Origin: Bacillota bacterium
GTDB lineage: Bacteria; Bacillota; UBA4882; UBA8346
Assembly: GCA_029553165.1 (NCBI GenBank)
Contig: JAKPCT010000291.1
Span: forward strand, 1 to 64,000
DNA: 64,000 nucleotides
Reading direction: 5' to 3'
Every line of letters starts with the position of its first letter. Within the stretch, counting starts at the first letter, position 1. Shown here piece by piece: positions 34,951 to 43,289 of this stretch. Both the position numbers and the translations under genes were made by a program. The notes under the pieces are model-generated. The model had not been told where the DNA came from. It did not search any database and saw nothing but the letters and a program-made list of their open reading frames with translations.

Positions 34951-35523
34951 ATGAGTATTAAAGGAACTAAAACGGAGAAGAACATTTTGACAGCATTTGT
35001 AGGAGAGTCGCAGGCACGAAACAAGTATACCTACTTTGCTGCACAAGCTCGCAAGGAGGGTTTTGTCCAGATAGCTGACATCTTTGAAGAAACAGCTAAT
35101 CAAGAGAAAGAACATGCCAAACGCTTATTTAAGTTGTTGGAAGGCGGGGAAGTAACTGTCGAGGCGGCTTTTCCTGCAGGAGTAATCGGCAACACGCTCG
35201 AAAATTTAACAGAAGCAGCCGGCGGGGAAAACCACGAATGGACCAATATGTATCCTGAGTTTGCCAAAATAGCCCGTGAGGAAGGATTCCTGCAGATAGC
35301 AGCGATCTTTGAGGCGATTGCTGTAGCGGAAAAACAACATGAAAAAAGATATCTGGGCTTACTAAATAATATTAAAAATAAGACCGTATTTAAGAAAGAT
35401 AAAACAACCGTTTGGCGCTGCCGTAACTGCGGTTATATTCATGAAGGACTGGAAGCTCCGGAAACATGTCCTGCCTGTGCTCATCCGCAAGCACATTTCG
35501 AGATTCTGGCTGAAAATTGGTAA
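34951..35523 (+). CDS. rbr: Rubrerythrin
   Basis: A 190-residue cytoplasmic peroxidase of anaerobes that reduces hydrogen peroxide with electrons from rubredoxin or NADH systems. The di-iron four-helix part has [24 protein letters not shown] and [14 protein letters not shown], supplying the Glu and His ligands. The C-terminal rubredoxin-like domain has the two Cys pairs in WRCRNCGY and [10 protein letters not shown]. The ATG at 34951 has AAAGGGG about nine bases upstream. It heads a three-gene set with superoxide reductase and ferritin. Confidence 0.96.
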   Translation: MSIKGTKTEKNILTAFVGESQARNKYTYFAAQARKEGFVQIADIFEETANQEKEHAKRLFKLLEGGEVTVEAAFPAGVIGNTLENLTEAAGGENHEWTNMYPEFAKIAREEGFLQIAAIFEAIAVAEKQHEKRYLGLLNNIKNKTVFKKDKTTVWRCRNCGYIHEGLEAPETCPACAHPQAHFEILAENW

Positions 35524-35577
35524 GAATAGTCTTAATAAGAATAAATTATTTTGAAGAAAATAAATGGAGGAATAGTT

Positions 35578-35958
35578 ATGGCAAAGAAATTAGAGGTCTA
35601 TAAATGTGAAGTATGCGGTAATATTGTTGAAGTCGTTCATGATGGCTTAGGGACACTTGTCTGTTGCGGGCAGCCAATGAAGCTTTATACCGAAAATACA
35701 GTCGATGCAGCCAAAGAGAAACATGTTCCGGTAATTGAAAAAGTTGACTTCGGTTATAAAGTGTCTGTCGGAAGTGTAACCCATCCAATGGAAGAAAAAC
35801 ATTATATTGAGTGGATTGAATTGATTGCCGATGGGAAAGTGTACCGCCAATATTTAAAACCTGGGGATGCTCCGGAAGCATTCTTTAAGATTGACGCTCA
35901 AAATGTTACTGCAAGAGAATATTGTAATTTACACGGTTTATGGAAGGTGGAAGCATAA
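35578..35958 (+). CDS. dfx: Desulfoferrodoxin / superoxide reductase
   Basis: A 126-residue enzyme that reduces superoxide to peroxide without making oxygen. The N-terminal desulforedoxin centre has YKCEVCGN and VCCGQPMKL (four Cys). The catalytic iron centre is supported by [22 protein letters not shown] and the C-terminal YCNLHGLW. Both centres are complete, so it is the two-iron class. GGAGG stands seven bases before the ATG at 35578; an in-frame TTG at 35551 is less likely. It lies between rubrerythrin, which would remove its peroxide product, and ferritin. Confidence 0.95.
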   Translation: MAKKLEVYKCEVCGNIVEVVHDGLGTLVCCGQPMKLYTENTVDAAKEKHVPVIEKVDFGYKVSVGSVTHPMEEKHYIEWIELIADGKVYRQYLKPGDAPEAFFKIDAQNVTAREYCNLHGLWKVEA

Positions 35959-35960
35959 AT

Positions 35961-36455
35961 ATGGCTAATGTCAATCAAAAGATTCAAAAAGCGTTGAATG
36001 AGCAGATTCAACATGAATTAGGTTCTTCGTATCTTTATTTAGCGATGGCAACCTATTTTTACTCTCAAAACCTGGATGGAATGGCGCAATGGATGAGAGC
36101 ACAGGCCAAGGAAGAGCTGGCACATGCTTTCAAAATTTACGACCATTTGATTGAAAGAGGGATCGAAGTCCAGCTAGCAGCACTGGCAGAACCTAAAAAG
36201 AGTTGGAATTCTCCATTGGAAGCGTTTGAAGATGCCTACAAACATGAGCAATTTATCACTTCGAAGATCAATGAGTTATATAAATTAGCGATGGAGGTAA
36301 GTGATAATCCGGCGTTGGTAATGTTACAATGGTTTATCAGTGAGCAGGTTGAGGAAGAGGCTTCGGTATCCAAAGTTGTCGAAACCTTAAAAATGATTGG
36401 TAACTCGGGTTCAGGTTTGGTGATGCTCGACCGTCAATTGGGAAAAAGGGAATAA
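35961..36455 (+). CDS. ftnA: Ferritin (FtnA type, non-heme)
   Basis: A 164-residue iron-storage subunit. The di-iron ferroxidase centre is supported by NEQIQHELGSSYLYLAMA, AKEELAHAFKIYDHL and WFISEQVEEEASV, in the usual order and spacing. It oxidises and stores Fe(II), which limits Fenton chemistry. The ATG begins two bases after the superoxide reductase stop, with AAGGTGG inside the end of that gene acting as ribosome site, so translation is coupled. A strong terminator follows and closes the operon. Confidence 0.94.
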   Translation: MANVNQKIQKALNEQIQHELGSSYLYLAMATYFYSQNLDGMAQWMRAQAKEELAHAFKIYDHLIERGIEVQLAALAEPKKSWNSPLEAFEDAYKHEQFITSKINELYKLAMEVSDNPALVMLQWFISEQVEEEASVSKVVETLKMIGNSGSGLVMLDRQLGKRE

Positions 36456-36473
36456 ACAGATAATTAATCTAAT

Positions 36474-36501
36474 AAAAAAACTGCCGCAAGGCAGTTTTTT
36501 T
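36474..36501. terminator. Terminator of the rubrerythrin-ferritin operon
   Basis: ACTGCC and GGCAGT pair around a GCAA tetraloop, flanked by seven A before and seven T after. It can act in either direction. Confidence 0.92.
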
Positions 36502-36566
36502 GTAGATCTGGAAAATTTGATTCTAATCCCTCCGGAGAAAGCATATTTTTTATGGGGGGATAAAAG

Positions 36567-36905
36567 ATGGAAAAGAACAGAGTTGAAGATCTGGACAAGT
36601 ATCTTGTTGAATACGAAAAAAACCGCCGCAAAATCAGAGGAATCATAACCGGAGCAAGCATTCAACTGTTAATGATAATTTGGTCGATCATTAGGCCACC
36701 GGAAAAATCGGGTTTAATAACGGTCAGTGACCTTCTGATAATCGGATTAATTTTAACGATTGTTTATTTATTTTTGGCGTTAAATAAGCTAAAATTATTA
36801 AGAAGCCAGATTTGGATCTTGGCGTCGGAATGTGATCCGGCACCAAATAAAAAGATAGTATTAAGTGATGATTTATTAGAGGAAGTCTTCAATCAAAACC
36901 AATAA
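36567..36905 (+). CDS. Small two-helix membrane protein of unknown function
   Basis: A 112-residue protein. A charged N-terminus (about 1-25) is followed by a TM helix (about 27-43), a short linker, a second TM helix (about 52-71), and a charged C-terminal tail. GGGGGG stands seven bases before the ATG. I do not recognise the family. It ends 18 bases before the M20 peptidase gene on the same strand, so they may share a transcript. Confidence 0.65.
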   Translation: MEKNRVEDLDKYLVEYEKNRRKIRGIITGASIQLLMIIWSIIRPPEKSGLITVSDLLIIGLILTIVYLFLALNKLKLLRSQIWILASECDPAPNKKIVLSDDLLEEVFNQNQ

Positions 36906-36923
36906 GTTAAAGAGGGGCGAAAG

Positions 36924-38012
36924 ATGGAAAATCACCTGAGTCTTCTGGAACAGTTAGTAAATATTGATTCCGGTACTGGAGATCAGTCCGGACTAAGAAG
37001 AGTCGCTGGGATTATTAGTAGTCTGGCAAGTGATTTGAGCTGTAACTGGGAGACGTTAAAGGCAGCTGATGGTTCGGAACATTACTATATGCACCGGGGT
37101 GAAGGTAAGTTGATCTTATTGCTTGCTCACCTTGATACCGTCTTCCCGCCGGGGACGGTTGCCAAGCGTCCCTTTAAGATTGAGGGTGATTATGCCTATG
37201 GACCGGGTGTATCTGATTGTAAATCCGGAGTGGTTACCATCCTTGGAGCTTTGTCGCGATTAGCGGCAAACTGGCCGAAATATCAAATTGGTTGTCTGTT
37301 TAATACTGATGAAGAGATCAGTTCGCCTGGTTCGCGTGAGATTATTAAGCGTTTGGCCGGTTCAGCCGCAGCGGTTTTGGTTGTTGAACCTGCCGAAGGA
37401 CAAAATCTTACTGTTGCGCGTAAGGGGATTGGCCGGTTTACGCTGGATGTTTATGGGAAAGCTGCTCACTCGGGTTCAAATTACCAAGATGGGAAAAGCG
37501 CTATCTTGGAATTAGCTCATAAAATTATTGCAATTCAGGCATTGACTGATTTTAGCCAGGAGATAACCTTAAATGTAGGAGAAATTAAGGGTGGCTCACG
37601 ACCTAATATCATCCCTGATTACGCAACTGCCGAGATTGATCTCCGCATTAAAAAAGCAGGACAAGACCAAAAAGTAATTGCCGAACTTAATCGGATTGTA
37701 TCCGGCAGCACAATCGCCGGTACTACCTGTAAATTTAGTGGTTCAATTACACGTCCGCCGATGGAGTTGACTGCTGCTAACTTAAATCTGTTTAATCGAT
37801 TTCAAGTGATTGGTAAGAAATTGGGAATTGAGTTGGGTAAAGTTGAGTCCGGAGGAGGTTCGGATGCCAATTTGGCAGCTGAAACCGGTGTGCCGTCAAT
37901 TGATGGGTTAGGTCCGATTGGTGGCGGTCATCATTCCGAATCGGAATATATGGTGATCTCCAGTTTGCAACAACGAATCGATTTATTAGCAGAATTCTTA
38001 AGAACTTTCTAA
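36924..38012 (+). CDS. M20-family metallopeptidase, carboxypeptidase G2-like
   Basis: A 362-residue cytoplasmic zinc peptidase. Metal-binding words are LLLAHLDTVFP, GVSDCKSG, FNTDEEISSPGS, VVEPAE and GGHHSESEY, in the order of the M20 family. The inner dimerisation domain (about 175-285) has GKAAHSG. Relatives remove C-terminal Glu or cut small peptides and acyl amino acids; the substrate here is unknown. GAGGGG lies about ten bases before the ATG. Confidence 0.9.
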   Translation: MENHLSLLEQLVNIDSGTGDQSGLRRVAGIISSLASDLSCNWETLKAADGSEHYYMHRGEGKLILLLAHLDTVFPPGTVAKRPFKIEGDYAYGPGVSDCKSGVVTILGALSRLAANWPKYQIGCLFNTDEEISSPGSREIIKRLAGSAAAVLVVEPAEGQNLTVARKGIGRFTLDVYGKAAHSGSNYQDGKSAILELAHKIIAIQALTDFSQEITLNVGEIKGGSRPNIIPDYATAEIDLRIKKAGQDQKVIAELNRIVSGSTIAGTTCKFSGSITRPPMELTAANLNLFNRFQVIGKKLGIELGKVESGGGSDANLAAETGVPSIDGLGPIGGGHHSESEYMVISSLQQRIDLLAEFLRTF

Positions 38013-38104
38013 TGTAGAGAGATAATTGATTGCCGAACGGTTGCTTTTGGTTTGAAGTTATAGTAAAATCTTAAAGATAAAATTCATTTGATGCAGAGGA
38101 TATT

Positions 38105-38779
38105 TTGGGAACGATTGTTAATGTGATTACAATTTTAATTGGGGGAACGATTGGGCTGTTAATGCGTAATCGGTTCCCGGAACGGATTGCCCAGACCGCT
38201 CTTCAGGTCATGGGTTTATTTACGTTTTTAATCGGTGTAGGAATGGGGCTAAAAGGCAATCAGCAGATTCTGGTCCTGATTAGCCTGGCATTAGGAGCGA
38301 TGTTGGGTGAGTGGATTGATATCGAAGGCCGGCTTGAAAGATTTGGCGTTTGGCTGGAGCAGAAGTTAAATGTGACTGAAGGCAGTCCGTCGAAAGGGTT
38401 TATCTATGCCAGTCTGGTTTATTGTGTAGGTTCGATGGCGATTGTCGGAAGTATAGCTGACGGCGTAAAAGGTGATGCTTCAATCCTCTTTACCAAATCA
38501 ATGATGGATGGAATAATCTCGATTCCGTTTGCAGCTGGTATGGGATGGGGAGTTCTGGGATCGGCGCTGCCGATCTTAATCTATCAGGGAGGATTAACTC
38601 TATTGGCAGTTCAGTTACAACCTTTCTTTAACGATCTGATTATTAATGAATTAACTGCAGTTGGTGGAGTTATTGTGATGGGGATCGGGATCAATATTTT
38701 GGGGATTCATAAAATTAAAGTCGGCAACTTTTTGCCTTCGCTGCTGATTATAGTTATTTTAATGTGCTTATTCAGTTGA
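38105..38779 (+). CDS. DUF554-family membrane protein
   Basis: A 224-residue membrane protein with about seven hydrophobic segments. Family words include GTIVNVITILIGGTIGLL, LGAMLGEWIDIEGRLE, SLVYCVGSMAIVGSIADG and GVIVMGIGINILGIHKIKVGN, read in parts. DUF554 proteins are thought to be transporters, but the substrate is not known. The TTG start has AGAGGA seven bases upstream. A single gene. Confidence 0.88.
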   Translation: MGTIVNVITILIGGTIGLLMRNRFPERIAQTALQVMGLFTFLIGVGMGLKGNQQILVLISLALGAMLGEWIDIEGRLERFGVWLEQKLNVTEGSPSKGFIYASLVYCVGSMAIVGSIADGVKGDASILFTKSMMDGIISIPFAAGMGWGVLGSALPILIYQGGLTLLAVQLQPFFNDLIINELTAVGGVIVMGIGINILGIHKIKVGNFLPSLLIIVILMCLFS

Positions 38780-38868
38780 TAATGTTAGAATCATTTAATA
38801 ATATTTTAATAATATTGTAACAATGAAGAATTATATTATACTGTTGTAATTTAGTAAATCTCCCAGAG

Positions 38869-38988
38869 GTGAGTCTCCTGGCTAGAAAATTGTTCAGTCA
38901 CAAAAACAACCAGATTTTTTCAAAGTATGAGCTGTTGTTGTACGGATTATTAATTTTAGCTACCATTTCAATTGCTCTTAAAAGTTAA
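38869..38988 (+). CDS. Possible single-helix small membrane protein
   Basis: A 39-codon frame from GTG; a CTG at 38878 with AGAGGTGA upstream is another possible start. It has a basic N-terminus (LARKLFSHKNNQ), then a hydrophobic helix (YELLLYGLLILATISIA) and a short LKS tail. It is followed about 30 bases later by an intrinsic terminator with no other gene between, which supports expression. No family is recognised. Confidence 0.4.
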   Translation: MSLLARKLFSHKNNQIFSKYELLLYGLLILATISIALKS

Positions 38989-39018
38989 TAAGGGGTCATT
39001 AATTTAGAAATGTTAAAG

Positions 39019-39051
39019 ATGCTTGCGGTGTTGCAAGCATTTTTGTTTTTT
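39019..39051 (+). terminator. Terminator before the cortex cluster
   Basis: ATGCTTGC (39019-39026) pairs with GCAAGCAT (39033-39040) around a 6-base loop, followed by TTTTTGTTTTTT. Confidence 0.88.
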
Positions 39052-39161
39052 CTAGGGACTAATTTGGTCTTTAAAAACAGCAGGAACAATTTCGTGGGTT
39101 CTGTCATTAAAACTCTTGTTCAAACGTATGCTTTAAAGCAAAGAAGATTAAGGGTGATAGG

Positions 39162-40709
39162 ATGAGACATACTCCATCGATTGTAAAAGGAACCGCGATT
39201 CTTACAGCTGCTGGTTTTTTAATTAAAATTTGTGGTGCAATTTACCGTATTTTTTTGTCCCGAATGATTGGCCCGGAAGGCATTGGCCTCTATCAAATGG
39301 CCTATCCGGTCTATTTAATCTTTTTATCATTATCAACAGCCGGAATACCGATTGCTATTTCAAAGATCGTGGCTGAAAAAGTAACTATTGGCGACCGGGC
39401 AGGTATCAAGGGAGTGTTTAATGGGGCATTGACACTATTATTTGGCTTAGGAGTGACCTTTTCAATCGGGATGGCGGTATCCGGCAACTGGGTAGCAACG
39501 CACCTGGTGGCTGATCCGCGGGCGGTATATGCAATTTGGGCTTTGGCTCCGGCAATTTTTTTCATGAGTATTATGGCTGTATTTCGAGGTTTCTTCCAGG
39601 GATGGATGGATATGAAACCGAGCGCCTATTCACAAATGTTTGAACAGGTTGTCCGGGTGGCAGTTTCGTTAATATTGGCATCATTACTATTAAAAAATGG
39701 AATTGAACATGCAGCGGCTGGAGCAGCTTTTGGGGCTACCGCGGGTGGATTGTCTGGATTGTCCTATTTGATCTATAAATATTTTAAAATTCGTCCGGCT
39801 TTAAGGATTTATAACAAAGATTCGAAGAAGAGCAGTGTCTGGTCGGAAATAAAACGACTGGTAAAATTTGCATTACCGATCTCGATTGCCGTGATCTTAA
39901 TGCCATTATTACAGACGCTGGACTCAATTTTAGTCCCTAATTTATTGCAAAAAGTGGGGTATACTATTCAACAGTCAACAACGATGTTAGGCTTGCTAGG
40001 AAACTCTTGGGCGGTAATTTACTTACCTTTAATCGTCACTGGGGCGATCGCGGCTAATCTGGTACCAGTGATCGCAGCAGTCAGAACCTCCAACAATAAA
40101 GTGCTCCTGGAAAAGAAGATTGTTGAAGGTTTGCGACTGGCATTGATCTACCTGATCCCGGCGACAGTAGGGTTATTCACCTTTGGCACAACGATTTATC
40201 GCATTATTTATGGGCAGGCAGGCGTAGCGTTATTATCCTGGTTTGCTCCGGCAGTATTATTTTTAGGGGTTGAACAGGTCACTGCAGCAGTTTTACAGGG
40301 ATTAGGGAAACCAAAGTGGCCTTTGTTGACTTTTATTGCAGGTGCATTGGTTAAAATAATCGTTACGGTATTTACCACCAAATTACCGGGGCTCAACCTG
40401 GCAGGGGCAGCACTGGGGACGGTTGTTGGCGCCGGAATTACGGCTTTGCTTAATTTGATTAAAATAAAAACACTTCTGAATTATCAACTACCCAATAAAT
40501 TGGCGTTGTTTATCAGTGGGGGAATTATGTTTTTAGGGTGCCGGATCTTACAACGCAAAATTTTGCTGGCCCCGATTGGTCAATTGTTACTACTGGGGAT
40601 GATCGGTTTATTATTATACATTATCGCTTTGGTTTTATTAGGAGGAATTAGCAATCAGGATCTAGAATTGTTCCATGGATTTTTACGGAAGAAAGGAAAA
40701 ACAATATGA
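39162..40709 (+). CDS. yabM: YabM/SpoVB-type MATE-like polysaccharide flippase
   Basis: A 515-residue integral membrane protein with about fourteen helices of the MVF/polysaccharide-export superfamily. It opens with VKGTAILTAAGFLIKI and YRIFLSRMIGPEGIGLYQMAYP, as in SpoVB and YabM. Relatives move lipid-linked glycan precursors and are needed for spore cortex or used in the vegetative envelope. Its stop overlaps the mazG start by four bases (ATGA), the same pair order as yabM-yabN in Bacillus, so I use that name. A second flippase of the superfamily lies at 51.8 kb. Confidence 0.88.
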   Translation: MRHTPSIVKGTAILTAAGFLIKICGAIYRIFLSRMIGPEGIGLYQMAYPVYLIFLSLSTAGIPIAISKIVAEKVTIGDRAGIKGVFNGALTLLFGLGVTFSIGMAVSGNWVATHLVADPRAVYAIWALAPAIFFMSIMAVFRGFFQGWMDMKPSAYSQMFEQVVRVAVSLILASLLLKNGIEHAAAGAAFGATAGGLSGLSYLIYKYFKIRPALRIYNKDSKKSSVWSEIKRLVKFALPISIAVILMPLLQTLDSILVPNLLQKVGYTIQQSTTMLGLLGNSWAVIYLPLIVTGAIAANLVPVIAAVRTSNNKVLLEKKIVEGLRLALIYLIPATVGLFTFGTTIYRIIYGQAGVALLSWFAPAVLFLGVEQVTAAVLQGLGKPKWPLLTFIAGALVKIIVTVFTTKLPGLNLAGAALGTVVGAGITALLNLIKIKTLLNYQLPNKLALFISGGIMFLGCRILQRKILLAPIGQLLLLGMIGLLLYIIALVLLGGISNQDLELFHGFLRKKGKTI

Positions 40710-41518
40710 GTCAGAACAATAATGAGGCCATTTTTAACCGTTTGGTAGAAATAATGCACGAACTTAGGAGTGAACACGGTTGTCCATGGGATCGTGAGCA
40801 GACGCACCAATCATTAAAGCAGTATGCGATTGAAGAAACCTACGAAGTGCTTGAGGCAATTGATTCCGGAAATATGGACAAGCTTAAAGAAGAGTTGGGC
40901 GATCTCTTATTACAGGTTGTTTTTCATGCGGAGATTGCTACCGAAAACCGACAATTTACCATTTATGAAGTGATCGATACCGTTTGTGAAAAGTTGATTC
41001 GCAGACATCCGCATGTGTTTGCCGAAGTAAAGGTTGACGGTGTGGACGGGGTATTGGATAATTGGGAGAAAATCAAGAAGGAAGAGCATAAAGAGGAACG
41101 AAACTCCGTCCTGGATGGAGTTCCGATTGGATTACCGGCCCTGCAAAAAGCAGAAAAGTATCAGCGGAAAGCGGCACGGGTTGGTTTTGACTGGAATGAT
41201 ATTGCCGAACCGCTCGAAAAAGTGAAAGAAGAGTTTCAAGAGTTTGAAGCGGTTTTAAATTCCAGACAATTACCGGTTAAAGGAAGTCCGGAATGGTTGA
41301 AGTTAGAAGAAGAGTTTGGCGATATTTTGTTTTCGCTGGTAAATGTAGGCAGGTTTTTGGATATCAATGCGGAAATTGCTCTAGGACAGACGATTAATAA
41401 ATTTGTAAACCGGTTTACGTATATTGAGCAGGAAGCGGCGAAGTTAGGAAAGAAATTGCCCGAGATGACCCTTGCGGAGATGGATAGGTTATGGGAACAG
41501 GCCAAGCGTAATAGATAG
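40706..41518 (+). CDS. mazG: Nucleoside triphosphate pyrophosphohydrolase MazG (YabN core)
   Basis: A 270-residue cytoplasmic enzyme with two MazG domains. It hydrolyses NTPs to NMPs and pyrophosphate and is seen as a house-cleaning enzyme. The first domain has CPWDREQTHQSLKQY and EELGDLLLQVVFHAEI, with the Glu and Asp ligands for magnesium. The second has AARVGFDW and EEEFGDILFSLVNVGR. Unlike Bacillus YabN it lacks the N-terminal methylase-like domain. Overlaps the flippase gene by four bases; a terminator lies about 25 bases after its stop. Confidence 0.94.
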   Translation: MSQNNNEAIFNRLVEIMHELRSEHGCPWDREQTHQSLKQYAIEETYEVLEAIDSGNMDKLKEELGDLLLQVVFHAEIATENRQFTIYEVIDTVCEKLIRRHPHVFAEVKVDGVDGVLDNWEKIKKEEHKEERNSVLDGVPIGLPALQKAEKYQRKAARVGFDWNDIAEPLEKVKEEFQEFEAVLNSRQLPVKGSPEWLKLEEEFGDILFSLVNVGRFLDINAEIALGQTINKFVNRFTYIEQEAAKLGKKLPEMTLAEMDRLWEQAKRNR

Positions 41519-41542
41519 ACAATATTTCTATTCCAAACCGTG

Positions 41543-41571
41543 AAAGGCTGTTGCAACTGCAATAGCTTTTT
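41543..41571 (+). terminator. Terminator after mazG
   Basis: GCTGTTGCA (41547-41555) pairs with TGCAATAGC (41558-41566) with one G-U, flanked by A and T runs. A second weaker hairpin, GGTCACA with TGTGGCC then TTTT, lies near 41614-41644. Confidence 0.8.
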
Positions 41572-41804
41572 ATATTAGTGCTTGAAGTTTTGCTATAGGA
41601 CTTTAAATTATTTGGTCACACAGTATTAGCTGATGTGGCCTTTTCATATTTGCGAAGTATTTGAAAGCAAAATTGCCCAAAAACTTGAAAAATATCCCTC
41701 GAGAACCATCAATAAATTGGTGGAGAAGTATGGTGTTTAAGCATTAAAAACACCAGAAAATGAAATGATAGCAGATGAAAATTATTGAGTGGGAGCTAGG
41801 GAAG

Positions 41805-42767
41805 ATGAAAAAAATTGTAAAGAGGATCCTGGTGTTAGCAATTTTAGGGACAATCATCGTTAACGCAGGTTGCCGCGAGAGAGAAAGCAATATGTTTCGC
41901 AGTATGGTAACCCGCTATCGGACACCGCCGAAAATAACGGTTTTCATTAAACAGACCGGTAAGACTGAACGGATGGATATCGAAGAATATCTGGCCGGTG
42001 TTGTGGCCGGCGAGATGAAACCAAATTGGCCACTGGAAGCTTATGCGGCGCAGGCAATAATTGCCCGGACATTCACCATGGAATTTTTATCGCGTGGTGG
42101 AACAAGAAAACTCCATGGCACCGACATCTCAACCGATGAAACCGAAGCTCAGGCATATAATGCAGCCAATATAACGCCGGTCATCAGAAGAGCAATCCGC
42201 ATGACCCGGGGAGAAGTATTAACCTATAAAAACAGATATGTTAAGGCTTGGTATTCGGCAAGTTGTGGTGGTTTAACAACCTATGCCAAAGAGGGGCTGG
42301 GTTATCGTGGCCCGGAACCGCCTTACATTAGTTCGGTGAAGTCGCCTGAAGAAGAGTATATGCCTGCGGAAGAGTTTTATTGGAATACGACATTAACAAG
42401 CAAAGAGATTAATGCAGCTCTCCGTAAGATGAATAAACCGGAGATCGGTGAAGTAAAAAAGATGAAGATCGTTGAACGTAGTAGGACACACCGGGCTGTC
42501 ACATTAAAATTTATTGGGGACAAAGGTTCGGTGACGGTTGGTGGAGCTGATTTCAGAGTTAATTATGGTCCGCAAAAGATCCGTTCAATCTGGATCTCCA
42601 ATGAAATTGATAATCGGCCAGGCGCAATTGGCATTAAAGGGAGAGGTTTTGGCCATGGCGTTGGTTTATCGCAATGGGGAGCATACGCGTTAGCTAAACA
42701 AAATTGGAGTCCGCGACGAATCGTTAAGCATTTTTATCCTAAAGCCAAGATAACTAAAATATGGTGA
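41805..42767 (+). CDS. SpoIID/LytB-domain lipoprotein
   Basis: About 320 residues with a lipoprotein signal ending VNAGC. The SpoIID domain shows YLAGVVAGEMKPNWPLEAY, where the Glu of GEM matches the catalytic Glu of SpoIID. It continues with AQAIIARTFTMEF, RGEVLTYKNRYVKAWYSASCGG and the C-terminal GRGFGHGVGLSQWGAYALA. SpoIID is a lytic transglycosylase that degrades septal glycan during engulfment. Here the gene sits between mazG and yabP, a place it does not have in Bacillus, and is a lipoprotein, so I do not give it the spoIID symbol. The ATG at 41805 is preferred over 41775, which lacks a ribosome site. Confidence 0.9.
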   Translation: MKKIVKRILVLAILGTIIVNAGCRERESNMFRSMVTRYRTPPKITVFIKQTGKTERMDIEEYLAGVVAGEMKPNWPLEAYAAQAIIARTFTMEFLSRGGTRKLHGTDISTDETEAQAYNAANITPVIRRAIRMTRGEVLTYKNRYVKAWYSASCGGLTTYAKEGLGYRGPEPPYISSVKSPEEEYMPAEEFYWNTTLTSKEINAALRKMNKPEIGEVKKMKIVERSRTHRAVTLKFIGDKGSVTVGGADFRVNYGPQKIRSIWISNEIDNRPGAIGIKGRGFGHGVGLSQWGAYALAKQNWSPRRIVKHFYPKAKITKIW

Positions 42768-42802
42768 TCGGAAGCTTAAAAACAAATGATTGTTTTTAAA
42801 AG

Positions 42803-42830
42803 GCGAGTTGTTTTTGAACAACCGCTTTTT
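42803..42830 (+). terminator. Terminator after the SpoIID-domain gene
   Basis: GCG and GTTGTT (42803-42812, one bulged A) pair with AACAACCGC (42817-42825), followed by five T. Confidence 0.8.
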
Positions 42831-42907
42831 ATTTTCTGGATTGATCGATTCTAACCTTTGAAACGACTGAATAATTTATAAGGAATAAAGATTGAAGGAG
42901 GTAAATG

Positions 42908-43198
42908 ATGGATAGCCAAGCACCTAAAGCAGTTGATATCCCGCATCAAATCAATCTGTCAAACCGGGGGTTGCTGGGGGTTGACGGAGTTTTAAATTTA
43001 GAGAGTTATGATCAGGAAAAGATTATCATGCAAACCAGCGTAGGGGTATTGGAGGTTAAAGGAGAGAAGTTACATATTCAACAACTCAATCTGGACCAGG
43101 GAAAAGTTAAGATTGACGGGGTTATTTCAGCATTAACTTACAATGATGATCTGCTAGCCAAAAAAACAAAGGGGCTCTTTAGCAGACTGGCAAAATAA
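42908..43198 (+). CDS. yabP: Spore coat/cortex assembly protein YabP
   Basis: A 96-residue cytoplasmic protein. The words HQINLSNRGLLGVDGVLNLESYD, VGVLEVKGEKLHIQQLNLD and VKIDGVISALTYND (each read in parts) are the YabP fold, shared with YqfC. In Bacillus it is made in the mother cell and is needed for normal sporulation. GGAGG is seven bases before the ATG at 42908; an ATG three bases earlier is also possible. It lies upstream of the transglycosylase-like gene and yabQ. Confidence 0.92.
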   Translation: MDSQAPKAVDIPHQINLSNRGLLGVDGVLNLESYDQEKIIMQTSVGVLEVKGEKLHIQQLNLDQGKVKIDGVISALTYNDDLLAKKTKGLFSRLAK

Positions 43199-43289
43199 CC
43201 GATATTAATTGTAGTGCAAGCGGCGAATAGCAGGAATCCTTTGGCTGATCACGAATAAATTACACTAAGAATATTGATATGGGGTTATA

